In this document: positions 24,924 to 34,267 of the stretch, piece by piece
Layout: each line of letters starts with the position of its first letter
How positions within the stretch are numbered: position 1 is the stretch's first letter
Source: a virus
IMG/VR virus record: IMGVR_UViG_3300030104_000800
Location: 1-52,246 of that record
Length of the DNA stretch: 52,246 nucleotides
Reading direction: 5' to 3' (one strand)
Translations under genes and position numbers: made by a program
The notes under the pieces: model-generated
Database searches by the model: none
Told to the model about the DNA's origin: nothing
What the model saw: only the letters and a program-made list of their open reading frames with translations

Positions 24924-25770
24924 ACCTATATGGTTTAACAAAGAAGAACCTAACACAATAGAGATAAGTTTAGATAACAAACCTAAGTATAAGATTATGG
25001 TTTGTACACCTTGTCATAGCGATGTTTCTATGCACTATTGTCAATCAGTGTTGATGTTTCAACAACAGTGTTTAAAGAAGAACATATTAGTTAGTTTTAC
25101 AATGTTGAAGTCATCACTAGTTACACAAGGTAGAAACTTATGTGTATCAGATTTCTTGAACCACGAACATAACTATGAGCATATGTTATTTATAGACTCT
25201 GACATAGACTTTGAGTTTGATACTATTATGAAAATGATAGAAGCAGACAAAGATGTTATTGCCTGTCCTTATCCTATGAAGAACTACGATGTAGATAAGG
25301 CCTGGAAAAGACTAAAAGAGACAGACATGGTTAAGACTAAAGAAGACTTACTTGCTAATGGTCTGATGTATCCAATGAAGGTAAAGGATAAGAAGAACAT
25401 AAAAGTAGACAAAGGTATCATGGAAGTAACTCATGCTCCTACAGGATGTATGCTAATCAAGCGACATGTACTAGAAAAGATGATTAAAAACCACCCAGAA
25501 TTAGAGATATTTCAACCAACAATTATTAACGGAAAAGAAATAAAAAGGGAGAATTTTTTTAATTTATTTGATACACTACACGACATAAAAACCAAAAGAT
25601 ATTTTGGTGAAGACTTCGGATTTTGTCAAAGATGGAGAGATATGGACGGTAAGATATATGCTCTTGTTACTGAATACATAACCCATGTTGGGGAATATCA
25701 ATACAAGGGTCGTTTCTTTGATGAATTATTAAGTCTTAAACATATTGACGATGTAGAAAAAACCAAATAA
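24910..25770 (+). CDS. Glycosyltransferase-like protein, GT-A fold with DxD
   Basis: 286 residues. YKIMVCTPCHSDVSMHYCQS at the start of the Rossmann-like part, QGRNLCVSDFLNHE, then HMLFIDSDIDFEFDTIMKMI with the DxD metal/sugar-nucleotide motif (D-S-D near 98-100), DVIACPYPMKNY, and HAPTGCMLIKRHVLEKM; GEDFGFCQRWRDMDGKIYAL provides the acceptor-side acidic motif. Overlaps the upstream GT4 gene by 14 bases. Probably works with it on the same glycan. Confidence 0.72.
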   Translation: MQNNEPIWFNKEEPNTIEISLDNKPKYKIMVCTPCHSDVSMHYCQSVLMFQQQCLKKNILVSFTMLKSSLVTQGRNLCVSDFLNHEHNYEHMLFIDSDIDFEFDTIMKMIEADKDVIACPYPMKNYDVDKAWKRLKETDMVKTKEDLLANGLMYPMKVKDKKNIKVDKGIMEVTHAPTGCMLIKRHVLEKMIKNHPELEIFQPTIINGKEIKRENFFNLFDTLHDIKTKRYFGEDFGFCQRWRDMDGKIYALVTEYITHVGEYQYKGRFFDELLSLKHIDDVEKTK

Positions 25771-25779
25771 AATAAGAAA

Positions 25780-27033
25780 ATGGCCATATCAAATTTACAA
25801 CAAGCAAGACAAAATTATGGATTAGGAAGCTTTGTAAAAAAAGTTACAAGAAAAATAACTAAACCTTTTACAAAAGCTGCAGGTAAAATAGTACCTAAAG
25901 AAATAGCAGGTATTATGAGATTTGCAGCGCCTTTCTTACCATCGGGATTTAGAGAAGCTGCTTACTTAATGGGAACAGCAAAACAAACTGGTAGAATTAG
26001 TCCAATGGATTTAGCTCTAACTGCAGCACCTACATTTTTTAAAAGTAAAATGGGTCAAGGTATTAAAAATTTTACATTTCCTGGTATGGAAAGAAGTTTA
26101 GGTGAATTAGCATTTGGTTCAGAAAGTGGTATTGGTAAATCTAATAAGGGTTTTTTTGGTACAGGAGGAGATTTTAATATATTAAAAGGTTCTATGTTAA
26201 CAAACCCTGATGGTAGTTTAAGTCTTTCAAGAGCAGGTGGTATTGGAGCTGGTTTATTATCTTTAATACAATCTGCTAAAACACCAGATGATGCTGGAAA
26301 TGCTTTAGTAAATGCAACAGGTGACTCCGATCGTTATATGGAAGGATACAATTTATTTTCACAATTAGATAAACCAGGTTTATTTGATGTTCCAGAAGAA
26401 TTTAGACTACCTGTTAGACTACCTGCAATGTCAGGTGGTTTAATGAGAACTAATTATGCAATGGGTAGCGAAGATCCAAAACCATTACCTAGTGATCCAA
26501 CAGAACCGGTTAATCCTTTTAGACCAAAACCAATTGGTCCTTTTCCATCTAAGATGGCAGAGATACCTAAAGATTTAGATTTAGAAAAAGCTAAAGAAAT
26601 GTTTATAGAATTTAATGGAAGAGAACCTATTGATATGCAAGAACTATTAGAATTTTTTAATGTTAAAAAACAAGCAGCAGACGGTGGTATTATGAGAAGT
26701 AACTACTCTATTGGAGACATGGCCATGAACCAAGATCAAAGTATGGGGATGGGTATATCTCCTAACTTAGGATCACGGCCCACGGCTCAAGAAAGTGGTT
26801 TAGGAGGGCTTCCAATTGAGGCAGATTTAAGGTATACTGGTGGCTTCATGCCATATGGTGCAGTTGAAAAAGCCGATGACGTGCCTGCTAGATTAAGCAA
26901 AAATGAATTCGTATTTACCGCAGATGCTGTAAGAGCAGCAGGTGGTGGTAGTGTACAAAAAGGTGCTAAAAAAATGTACGATACTATGAAACAATTAGAA
27001 AAAAAACCTGAAGCAAAAGGAGCAATGGCATAA
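25780..27033 (+). CDS. Virion/internal protein with conserved KNEFVFTADAVRAAGGG C-terminus
   Basis: 417 residues. Basic N-terminus (FVKKVTRKITKPFTKAAGK), a Gly/Ala hydrophobic centre, a Pro-rich linker near 230-250 (PLPSDPTEPVNPFRPKPIGP), and the C-terminal signature DDVPARLSKNEFVFTADAVR followed by AAGGGSVQKGAKKMYDTMKQLE, which recurs in marine podovirus and cyanophage structural proteins. Likely an internal or tail-associated protein. Weak ribosome site; ends overlapping the next ATG. Confidence 0.62.
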   Translation: MAISNLQQARQNYGLGSFVKKVTRKITKPFTKAAGKIVPKEIAGIMRFAAPFLPSGFREAAYLMGTAKQTGRISPMDLALTAAPTFFKSKMGQGIKNFTFPGMERSLGELAFGSESGIGKSNKGFFGTGGDFNILKGSMLTNPDGSLSLSRAGGIGAGLLSLIQSAKTPDDAGNALVNATGDSDRYMEGYNLFSQLDKPGLFDVPEEFRLPVRLPAMSGGLMRTNYAMGSEDPKPLPSDPTEPVNPFRPKPIGPFPSKMAEIPKDLDLEKAKEMFIEFNGREPIDMQELLEFFNVKKQAADGGIMRSNYSIGDMAMNQDQSMGMGISPNLGSRPTAQESGLGGLPIEADLRYTGGFMPYGAVEKADDVPARLSKNEFVFTADAVRAAGGGSVQKGAKKMYDTMKQLEKKPEAKGAMA

Positions 27034-27908
27034 TGGCTGAAGAAATTATAAACAAAACCGTAACCACAGCACCAGATTATTTAAAACCTGGTATAGAACA
27101 ATATTTAAAAATGCTAACCCAACAAACGGGTCAGCCAATGGACACTTCTAAATTTGCACCAGGTGTTGCAGGTATAGGAGCGTTACAACAACAAGCACAA
27201 CAATTAGCAGCAACTCAAGCAGGACTTGGCACACTTCAATTTGATCCTAAAACAGGAACAGCAACAGGTGTAAGTGGTACAGGTGTTGCAGGATACCAAC
27301 CATTCTTACAAGCAGCTGCAGGTTTTTCAGGACCACAAGCTTACAAACAATTTGAATCACCTTATCAAAAATCTGTAAGAGACGAAACTTTAAAACAATT
27401 TGATCAACAAGCTGCAATACAACAAAAAGGTATAAGTGACCAAGCAATAGCTGCTGGAGCTTTTGGTGGTGGTCGAGAAGGAATTCAACAAGCTCAATAT
27501 AAAAATAAGTCTGACATGGATAGAGCTATGTTAGCAGCTCAATTAAATCAATCAGGTTTCACACAAGCTAATCAATTAGCAGCAAATGCATTTGGTCAAC
27601 AATCAAATTTAGCACAACTACAACCTCAACTAGCTCAACAAGGAATTAATTTAGCTTCAGGTTTAGGACAACAAGATTTTGGATACAGACAAGCTGTAAT
27701 GGATGCAGGTCAACAAGCAAACAGAATGGCTGCATTTGAGCCAATCGATAGACTTGCAAGATTTGGTCAAGGTTTGGCTGGTGTTGGTGGTGGATTAGGT
27801 TCTGTTCAAACAACTTATGGAACACCTCCTCCTCAACAAAGTCCAATGGCAGGAGCGCTACAAGCAGGTATAGGAGCATTTAGTTTAGGTAAACTATTTG
27901 GATTTTAG
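27033..27908 (+). CDS. Gln/Ala-rich internal virion protein
   Basis: 291 residues with many Gln and Ala. DYLKPGIEQYLKMLTQQTGQP, YQPFLQAAAGFSGPQAYKQF, YQKSVRDETLKQFDQQAAIQ, and AIAAGAFGGGREGIQQAQY are a pattern of ejection-type or internal core proteins in marine phages. The C-terminal 45 residues are Gly/Pro-rich with a hydrophobic end (GALQAGIGAFSLGKLFGF). It overlaps the previous stop by one base. Confidence 0.62.
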   Translation: MAEEIINKTVTTAPDYLKPGIEQYLKMLTQQTGQPMDTSKFAPGVAGIGALQQQAQQLAATQAGLGTLQFDPKTGTATGVSGTGVAGYQPFLQAAAGFSGPQAYKQFESPYQKSVRDETLKQFDQQAAIQQKGISDQAIAAGAFGGGREGIQQAQYKNKSDMDRAMLAAQLNQSGFTQANQLAANAFGQQSNLAQLQPQLAQQGINLASGLGQQDFGYRQAVMDAGQQANRMAAFEPIDRLARFGQGLAGVGGGLGSVQTTYGTPPPQQSPMAGALQAGIGAFSLGKLFGF

Positions 27909-29060
27909 ATGAATTATAAAGTAATGCAAAGACCGATGTTTAAACTGGGAGGCAAAGCTGCTTCTCAAGGTACAGGTATTACATCTGGTTTAGATGAGAA
28001 AGTAAATTATTCTATTGGGGGTGGGGTCATTCAAGGAGATAATCTTGGTTCTAGAGAAGGTTTTCAAGACCCTAATTATGGGAATATGAGTCTTAGAGAA
28101 CTTTTAGATCTACAACAAGCAAATCAAAACAAACAAATGTCTGGACTAAATGATATGAGAGACATTGTAAGATTAAATGCAATTAGTCAACTTGCTGGAA
28201 ATGTTTTACCTAATATCGAAAGAGGTGGCTTTAAAGGAATTACAGATTTTTTAAAAGATCCAGGGACAACACAAGCTGCTTTATCCGGATTAACAGGATT
28301 AAAAAAAGTAGATCTTAAAGAAAAAGAATTAGCTGGATCCGGTTTAGATAAATACATTAAAGGAAGAATGGGTATAACAAAAATAGAACAAGGAGATAGA
28401 CAGTTAGACATTTCTGAAAAGAAAGCATTAATTGAATCAGCCACTGCATTAAGAAATAGATTAACTCAAGAAGCTCGTAAATTATTAGATCAATATGGAT
28501 CTGTTGAAAAGATGCCAGAGGATATTAAACAACAATATTATGATAATAGAAAAATAGGTGTTGGAGATTTAACACCAAGTGATGCTAGAAAATTAGCTAT
28601 TGCACAAGTTAAAAAAGATGAAACTGCTCAAAATCAAATAAGAGAAGCAAATGGTTTACTTCCTAAATATTTTAGTGCAGAAGAATTAAAAGAAAGAACA
28701 GATATATTAGTGGATGTTTATTTAGATGCTTTTAGCAGTGGAAATGCAATGGGTGGATTACCAAACAGAGTTGAAAGACAGATGGGATCACCGATGATGG
28801 GTGAACAACCACAACAAATGGCAGCACAACAAGATGTTGCTATGGAAACACAACAAGGCGGTGGACAAGATTCAGGTAATAAAGTTTATGCAATGTTGAG
28901 ATCTAGATTACCACAAGAAATTTCAGATGAAGTTGTTCAACTAATATCTTATAACAAAGAAGCATTTGCAGATTTTGCAAGTATTAAAAACCAAGAAGAT
29001 GTATCATCATTTAACGAAAAATATGGTGTACAGTTAGTCATAGATGTGGCTACCGTTTAA
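27909..29060 (+). CDS. Internal virion protein
   Basis: 383 residues, starting directly after the previous stop. MQRPMFKLGGKAASQGTGIT and VNYSIGGG at the N-terminus, long charged helices in the middle (EKKALIESATALRNRLTQEA), and a Met/Gln-rich linker (PMMGEQPQQMAAQQ) before a small C-terminal domain. The 'RPMF..GG' start is common in marine-phage internal proteins. Function inferred from location between the core proteins. Confidence 0.58.
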   Translation: MNYKVMQRPMFKLGGKAASQGTGITSGLDEKVNYSIGGGVIQGDNLGSREGFQDPNYGNMSLRELLDLQQANQNKQMSGLNDMRDIVRLNAISQLAGNVLPNIERGGFKGITDFLKDPGTTQAALSGLTGLKKVDLKEKELAGSGLDKYIKGRMGITKIEQGDRQLDISEKKALIESATALRNRLTQEARKLLDQYGSVEKMPEDIKQQYYDNRKIGVGDLTPSDARKLAIAQVKKDETAQNQIREANGLLPKYFSAEELKERTDILVDVYLDAFSSGNAMGGLPNRVERQMGSPMMGEQPQQMAAQQDVAMETQQGGGQDSGNKVYAMLRSRLPQEISDEVVQLISYNKEAFADFASIKNQEDVSSFNEKYGVQLVIDVATV

Positions 29061-29068
29061 GGAGTCCA

Positions 29069-32000
29069 ATGGCAAAAAAGAATCAATTTTTAACAACAGC
29101 TTTAGAAAAAGCACCTCAAGATAGAAGTTTTTTAGAAAAAATAGGCGTTAGTGTATATGGTCCTATGGTTAAAAGTAGGGAGGAAGATAACAAACCTTCT
29201 GCTATATTAGATGAAAACTATAAAGATTTTTTAGAAGAACTACCTGCAGATGTTCAAATAGACGTAGATAGATTTTTAAACATATTTAGAAATGATCCAA
29301 CACCTGTAATAGAGTATTTAGACGAATACAAAAAAGAAGGGTATTCAAATTATTTTAAAGACATTAAAAATTTTTCAGACATAGCTGATGAAAAAGACAT
29401 GGGTAGATTTCTTGACTACAACATGATGGGTGATGGAGCTTATGATGCAGTGTATAGAAAAGACGATGCAGGAGATAAAGCTAGAAAAAAAGTTATGGAT
29501 TCAAAGTTGGTTCAAACAGCTCTTGGACCAGGACATGGTTTATATACAGCAGCTAGAGGTACAGCAGAGTTAGTATCTGCATTATCTGATTTATATTTAG
29601 ATACGGAAACGTTAGACAATGTACAAAGAGCATTACCAGAAATAGATTTGGATGAAGTTTATGGTAACGAAGCTGGTGGAGTTGCTAAGTTTACATCTAT
29701 TCTTACACAGTATGGTACAGGTTTTGCATTAGCACAGAAGATTGCAAAGAAAGTAATTGGTAAAGCAGTCAGCACTAAACTTGCACAGAAGACAGCTAAA
29801 AATTTAGCTAAAACAAAAGCAGGAGAAGCAGGAGTTAACCTTGCAAAATTTGGTGGCTATTGGGTATTACCAGGTTTTGCAGCAGACACAGCAGTGTCGG
29901 CTACAGGACAAAGAAGTGTTGGAGATGTGTTTGGTGATCAAGAAGGAAATATTTTAGAACGAACTTTAGCAAATAGTAAATTAGAAAGTTTAGAAGGTAT
30001 CAAAGATCCAAAAGAATATGCAGCTGCAGTATTAAGAAACAAATTAAAATTTGGTGCAGAAGGCACAGCATTTTTAGGAGCGTTGACTTTAGTAGGTCCT
30101 ACATTTAAGGGTGCATCTAAAATTGTTGGACTTGCATCAACAGAAGTAGTTGGACCTGTATTGACAGGAACATCTAAATTACTTGCTAGTGAAAAATCTG
30201 GGCTACCACAATTATTTAGATTTGTTTCTGAAGGTACAGATAAAATTTTAACAAAATCAGGTATACCAAAACAAGAACTTTGGAAATTTTCAGAATATGG
30301 TTTAAATATAAAAACATCTATACTAAGAGGGTTAGATCAAATAACTCAAAACTTTAAATCAGGGGGACCTTTTAATGTTCAAACTAGAAATGAATTAAAA
30401 AAGTTAGATGGTTTAAATAAAGCCGCTAAAAAATCTACTGATATATTCATGAAAGATTTAGATAGACAAATGTACAAATTAGCAGAAGCTGGTTTTGGTG
30501 ATATACTATTTAACTCTACTACAGCTACAAATGCTTTAAGACAATGGGGTAAAGTTTTAGAATACATGAAGGGTAATATAAAATTAAAACAATTACCAGA
30601 TTCTTTACAATCTTCTGCATTTGCAATTAGAAAATTAATAGACGACTATTCAACAGAGTTATCTCCTTTATTGAAAACAATGAATGTTAAAGATGATCTT
30701 ATTAAAAACATGGGTAGATACTTACATACATCATATGAAATATTTAAAAATAGTAAATATAGAGCAGATAAAGAAACATACAAAGGAGCAATAGAGTACT
30801 TTGTTAAATTGTTAAAATCTTTTGATAATAAAATTTCACCATCAGATGCAAAATTACAAGCAACAGCATTAGTAAATAGACTACTAACAATTGGTAGAGC
30901 AGAAGGATCAACACCTGCAAAAAGATTAAAAGACATTGCTAATGCCGCTATGGAATTAAAAATACCTAAAACAACTTTTAACAAATTTTTTACTGATGAA
31001 AAACTTTTACCAGATGCTGTTGCAAAATTAATGGGACGGGTCGATGACCCTAAACAAATTATAATGGATACTATAGTTGAAATGGCACACACTGTTAGTA
31101 GTGCTAAAGCTTACAAAGAAATAGCAGACTTTGGTATGGGTAAATTTATATTTAGAAATAGAAAAGAATATTTAGATTTTGCAAAAAAAATGGGTATTCA
31201 ATCTCCAAGAGATTTAGTTCCAATAAAAGTTGCTAAACCATATAATTTAGATTTACAAAAAATCTTTACAGTAGGTAAAGAAGAAATGTTAACTTTACCA
31301 GAAATTGCAAAAGCCATGAAAGACAATACATTAATCATGGATCAATTATTAAAAGTACCTTTTATGAAATCTGCACTTGCAATTAAAGCAGGGGTACAGA
31401 TGAACAAAACAGTTTTATCAGTAATGACACAAATGCGTAACATTACAACTGCTGCTATGTTTGCAACAGCTAATGGACATATAGGTAAAGGTGCAAGTGT
31501 TGCGGATAATTTTAGAATATTATTTGATGACTTTACCGGTAAAAACAAAGATCCACAAAAATTAAAAGAAGTATTACAAGAAGCTTTAGAAAATGGTGCA
31601 TTAGATTCATCTACAATTGCACAAGAATTAGAACAACTAATACCTGAACTTATGGGTCCTTCTAAAGTAGCTGGAACTACAATTACTCAAGGTAAAACTT
31701 CAGATCAAATTTTAGAACAATTGTTTACAAGAAAAGGTGCATTAGGAAAAGTTGTTAACAAAGCAATTGAGTCATATCAATTAGGAGATAACTTATGGAA
31801 GTTGTTTGGTTACAACTATGTTAAATCACAATTAAAACCTGCATTAAAAAACTTAGACGAAGTTAAAGATTATTTTAGAGATGTTTATAAATATGAATTT
31901 AAACCAGTAAGAGCTGATGGAACTAAAAAAACTTTAGATGATGCATTAAAAGAAATAGCAGGTATTGAGATAAGAGATACTTATCCAAACTATTCTATGA

Positions 32001-33529
32001 TTCCAACTATAGTTCAAAACGTTAGAAAGTTTCCTTTACTTGGTAATTTCGTAGCGTTTATGTCAGAAATGTATAGAAACTCTTTTCAAATTGTAAGAGG
32101 TGCATTAAGAAAAATGCAATCACAAAATCCTTATATAAGACAAATTGGTGCAAGACAATTAATAGGTTTTACAACGACAGTTGGTATTGCAACACCAGTT
32201 GCTATGGAGTCTGCACATAAAATAACAGGAATAACAAAAAAAATGTATCAAGCATACAAAGATAGATTTGCACCAGACTATGAAAAAGCATCAGAAGTAA
32301 TGCCAGTTACAGAACAACAACCAGACAGATCATGGAAAGCAAGTAATTTATCTTACTTATTACCATACGATGCGGTTGCAGCTCCTTTTAAAGCTGCAAT
32401 GCAAGCTTTAGCAGAGGGAAAAGATACAGATGAAAATACAATTAAATTATATACAGAGGCACTCGGTTCTTTTTTTACTAAAGCAGTTGAACCATTTATA
32501 CAACCATCTATTGCCTATGAAACATCACAAGAATTAATACCAAATAATGATGGTCAATTTAGAACTAAACAAGGTGGGTTAATTGCAGACATAAAAAATG
32601 ATGATGATTGGATTAATAAAGTTATGTATCACATTTATAAAAAAGTAACTCCAACAACTATTAGAAGTGCAGAAGAAATAGGTCAAGCAATTGGAAAAGA
32701 TTTATCTAAATCAGGTACGCAAAGAGATCTATGGGATACTGTAGTTAAAATTATGACAGGTTTTAGTGTAACTAAGCAAGATCCTTATCTATCAATGAGA
32801 TTTAAAGTAGGTGGATATTCAGGTGATATGCAAAATGCCAGACAAGCATTTACTAGTGATATTATTAATGCTAGAAATTTACAAAAAGATCAAGAATTGT
32901 TATCAAGAGGTTTACCTGCAGAAACTTTTCCAAGAGAATATGAAAAATTACAATCTAATAACTATAGAATATTATCCGAAGCATACAAAGATATACAAGC
33001 TTTACGTACTTTAAATTTTACAGAAAAAGAAATAAGAGATTTAATATCAGGAAGAAGAGCGTTTTCTAAAAAAGATGTTAATAATTTATTAAACGGGTTT
33101 TTTACTCCTGAAAATGTACCTAATTTTAAAAAAGATTCTGCTGTTGCAAACGCAGTTAAAAATATAAACAGAGAACTTGAAACAAATTATTCTGTAAATG
33201 ATTTTATTAATAGACAAGAGTTGTTTAAAATAAGAAATAAATATATGAATATACCATTAGGTTTATCAGAAGAAGATAGAGAAAAGTTTTTAAGAACTAC
33301 TATTGAAAGAAAAGCTGAAGATAAAGAACCTATTATAGAAAAAAGAATGCAATTAATAGAAGATCAACAAAGTTTTAAACCACCAACACCTGCGTCACCA
33401 TACCTACCAGACCCACAAATAGCTAACATGTTTGCACAAAATGTTAACCCAACAACAAACTTGACAGATACAGAGAGTGCATTACTATCACCAGAAGAAC
33501 AAATTATTGCAAAAAGGTTAAGAACATAA
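29069..33529 (+). CDS. Giant internal/ejection-type virion protein (1486 aa)
   Basis: 1486 residues, mostly alpha-helical and Lys-rich. A Gly/Ala amphipathic segment near 205-300 (TSILTQYGTGFALAQKIAKK; WVLPGFAADTAVSATG) and another near 328-370 could contact membrane. Middle and C-terminus are charged helices with no lysozyme, transglycosylase or polymerase motif visible. Size and position match the largest ejection protein of podovirus-type phages (T7 gp16 analogues), which exits first and helps DNA cross the envelope. AAGGAG site; last gene of the virion block. Confidence 0.66.
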   Translation: MAKKNQFLTTALEKAPQDRSFLEKIGVSVYGPMVKSREEDNKPSAILDENYKDFLEELPADVQIDVDRFLNIFRNDPTPVIEYLDEYKKEGYSNYFKDIKNFSDIADEKDMGRFLDYNMMGDGAYDAVYRKDDAGDKARKKVMDSKLVQTALGPGHGLYTAARGTAELVSALSDLYLDTETLDNVQRALPEIDLDEVYGNEAGGVAKFTSILTQYGTGFALAQKIAKKVIGKAVSTKLAQKTAKNLAKTKAGEAGVNLAKFGGYWVLPGFAADTAVSATGQRSVGDVFGDQEGNILERTLANSKLESLEGIKDPKEYAAAVLRNKLKFGAEGTAFLGALTLVGPTFKGASKIVGLASTEVVGPVLTGTSKLLASEKSGLPQLFRFVSEGTDKILTKSGIPKQELWKFSEYGLNIKTSILRGLDQITQNFKSGGPFNVQTRNELKKLDGLNKAAKKSTDIFMKDLDRQMYKLAEAGFGDILFNSTTATNALRQWGKVLEYMKGNIKLKQLPDSLQSSAFAIRKLIDDYSTELSPLLKTMNVKDDLIKNMGRYLHTSYEIFKNSKYRADKETYKGAIEYFVKLLKSFDNKISPSDAKLQATALVNRLLTIGRAEGSTPAKRLKDIANAAMELKIPKTTFNKFFTDEKLLPDAVAKLMGRVDDPKQIIMDTIVEMAHTVSSAKAYKEIADFGMGKFIFRNRKEYLDFAKKMGIQSPRDLVPIKVAKPYNLDLQKIFTVGKEEMLTLPEIAKAMKDNTLIMDQLLKVPFMKSALAIKAGVQMNKTVLSVMTQMRNITTAAMFATANGHIGKGASVADNFRILFDDFTGKNKDPQKLKEVLQEALENGALDSSTIAQELEQLIPELMGPSKVAGTTITQGKTSDQILEQLFTRKGALGKVVNKAIESYQLGDNLWKLFGYNYVKSQLKPALKNLDEVKDYFRDVYKYEFKPVRADGTKKTLDDALKEIAGIEIRDTYPNYSMIPTIVQNVRKFPLLGNFVAFMSEMYRNSFQIVRGALRKMQSQNPYIRQIGARQLIGFTTTVGIATPVAMESAHKITGITKKMYQAYKDRFAPDYEKASEVMPVTEQQPDRSWKASNLSYLLPYDAVAAPFKAAMQALAEGKDTDENTIKLYTEALGSFFTKAVEPFIQPSIAYETSQELIPNNDGQFRTKQGGLIADIKNDDDWINKVMYHIYKKVTPTTIRSAEEIGQAIGKDLSKSGTQRDLWDTVVKIMTGFSVTKQDPYLSMRFKVGGYSGDMQNARQAFTSDIINARNLQKDQELLSRGLPAETFPREYEKLQSNNYRILSEAYKDIQALRTLNFTEKEIRDLISGRRAFSKKDVNNLLNGFFTPENVPNFKKDSAVANAVKNINRELETNYSVNDFINRQELFKIRNKYMNIPLGLSEEDREKFLRTTIERKAEDKEPIIEKRMQLIEDQQSFKPPTPASPYLPDPQIANMFAQNVNPTTNLTDTESALLSPEEQIIAKRLRT

Positions 33530-33609
33530 TGATAAACAAAATTAAAAGTTTGGGCGGTGTGATAGGCAAGTCCTATCGGGTTTCTTTTGTAGCGGGGGTT
33601 ACAAAATAA
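33529..33609 (+). CDS. Possible 26-residue peptide
   Basis: Coupled to the previous stop (TAATG) and to the next ATG (TAATGG): MINKIKSLGGVIGKSYRVSF then VAGVTK. Coupling on both ends and a plausible amphipathic sequence suggest a gene, but the same DNA contains a hairpin with a following T-rich stretch, so it may equally be an untranslated terminator region. Confidence 0.35.
   Translation: MINKIKSLGGVIGKSYRVSFVAGVTK
33561..33590 (+). terminator. Weak terminator-like hairpin after the virion genes
   Basis: GATAGG (33561-33566), loop CAAGT, CCTATC (33572-33577), then GGGTTTCTTTTGT. Six-base stem and interrupted T run; modest terminator candidate 30 bases after the giant protein gene, before the lysis genes. 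Confidence 0.4.
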
Positions 33610-33788
33610 TGGCTAGAAAATCTGCATTACAGAAAATAGAAGACCATGAAAAACTGTGTCGAATTATGCAGAAACAAACTTTTAATCAAATCAAAGAAGT
33701 TAAACAAAGATTAGAACGGATGGAGAAGATGATAATAGGTGGAGCATTTGGAATATGTGTTGCTCTCTTATTAAACATGCTTAGATAA
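33609..33788 (+). CDS. XhlA-like lysis accessory membrane protein
   Basis: 59 codons: MARKSALQKIEDHEKLCRIM, QKQTFNQIKEVKQRLERMEK (coiled coil about 8-40) and a C-terminal membrane segment (MIIGGAFGICVALLLNML). This coiled-coil plus single C-terminal TM architecture is that of haemolysin XhlA-type proteins, which accompany phage lysins. It ends 2 bases before the endolysin ATG, supporting a lysis role (holin partner, or an i-spanin-like element). Confidence 0.62.
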   Translation: MARKSALQKIEDHEKLCRIMQKQTFNQIKEVKQRLERMEKMIIGGAFGICVALLLNMLR

Positions 33789-33790
33789 AA

Positions 33791-34267
33791 ATGCAATTAT
33801 CACGTAATTTTAGTTTACAAGAACTAACAAAATCAGACACGGCTATACGTAAAGGTATCGATAACGAACCTAATGCGGATCAGATAGATAAACTAAAAGC
33901 ATTATGCGAAAATATTTTACAGCCAGTAAGGGATCAATTTGGTAGGGTCAAGGTGACTAGTGGGTTCCGTTCACCTGAGCTGTGTGTAGCCATAGGATCA
34001 AGTTTGACCAGTCAGCATTCAAAAGCTGAGGCGGTTGATTTCGAATGTATGGGAATAGACAACGCTGAGGTAGCAGACTGGGTTAAAATGAATTGTGAAG
34101 TAGATCAATTGATCCTCGAGTACTACACGCCTGGCGAACCCAATAGCGGATGGATCCACGCAAGTTACATACCTTTTAATCCAAGACATCAATATTTAAG
34201 AGCATATCGTGAAAATAAAAAAACTAAGTACAAACCTATTATAGGTAAAGCTGTAGACCTAGTTTAA
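33791..34267 (+). CDS. Endolysin, M15-family peptidase
   Basis: 158 residues. Zinc peptidase M15 signature: H76 and D83 in TSQHSKAEAVDFE, and H123 in GWIHASY; R60 in VTSGFRSPEL is the conserved substrate Arg. Family members cut D-Ala- or Ala-Glu-containing peptidoglycan stems. No signal peptide, so it would need a holin (candidates at 1099 and 33609). Codon use is more GC-rich than most of the genome. Its stop overlaps the converging helicase gene by 4 bases. Confidence 0.84.
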   Translation: MQLSRNFSLQELTKSDTAIRKGIDNEPNADQIDKLKALCENILQPVRDQFGRVKVTSGFRSPELCVAIGSSLTSQHSKAEAVDFECMGIDNAEVADWVKMNCEVDQLILEYYTPGEPNSGWIHASYIPFNPRHQYLRAYRENKKTKYKPIIGKAVDLV

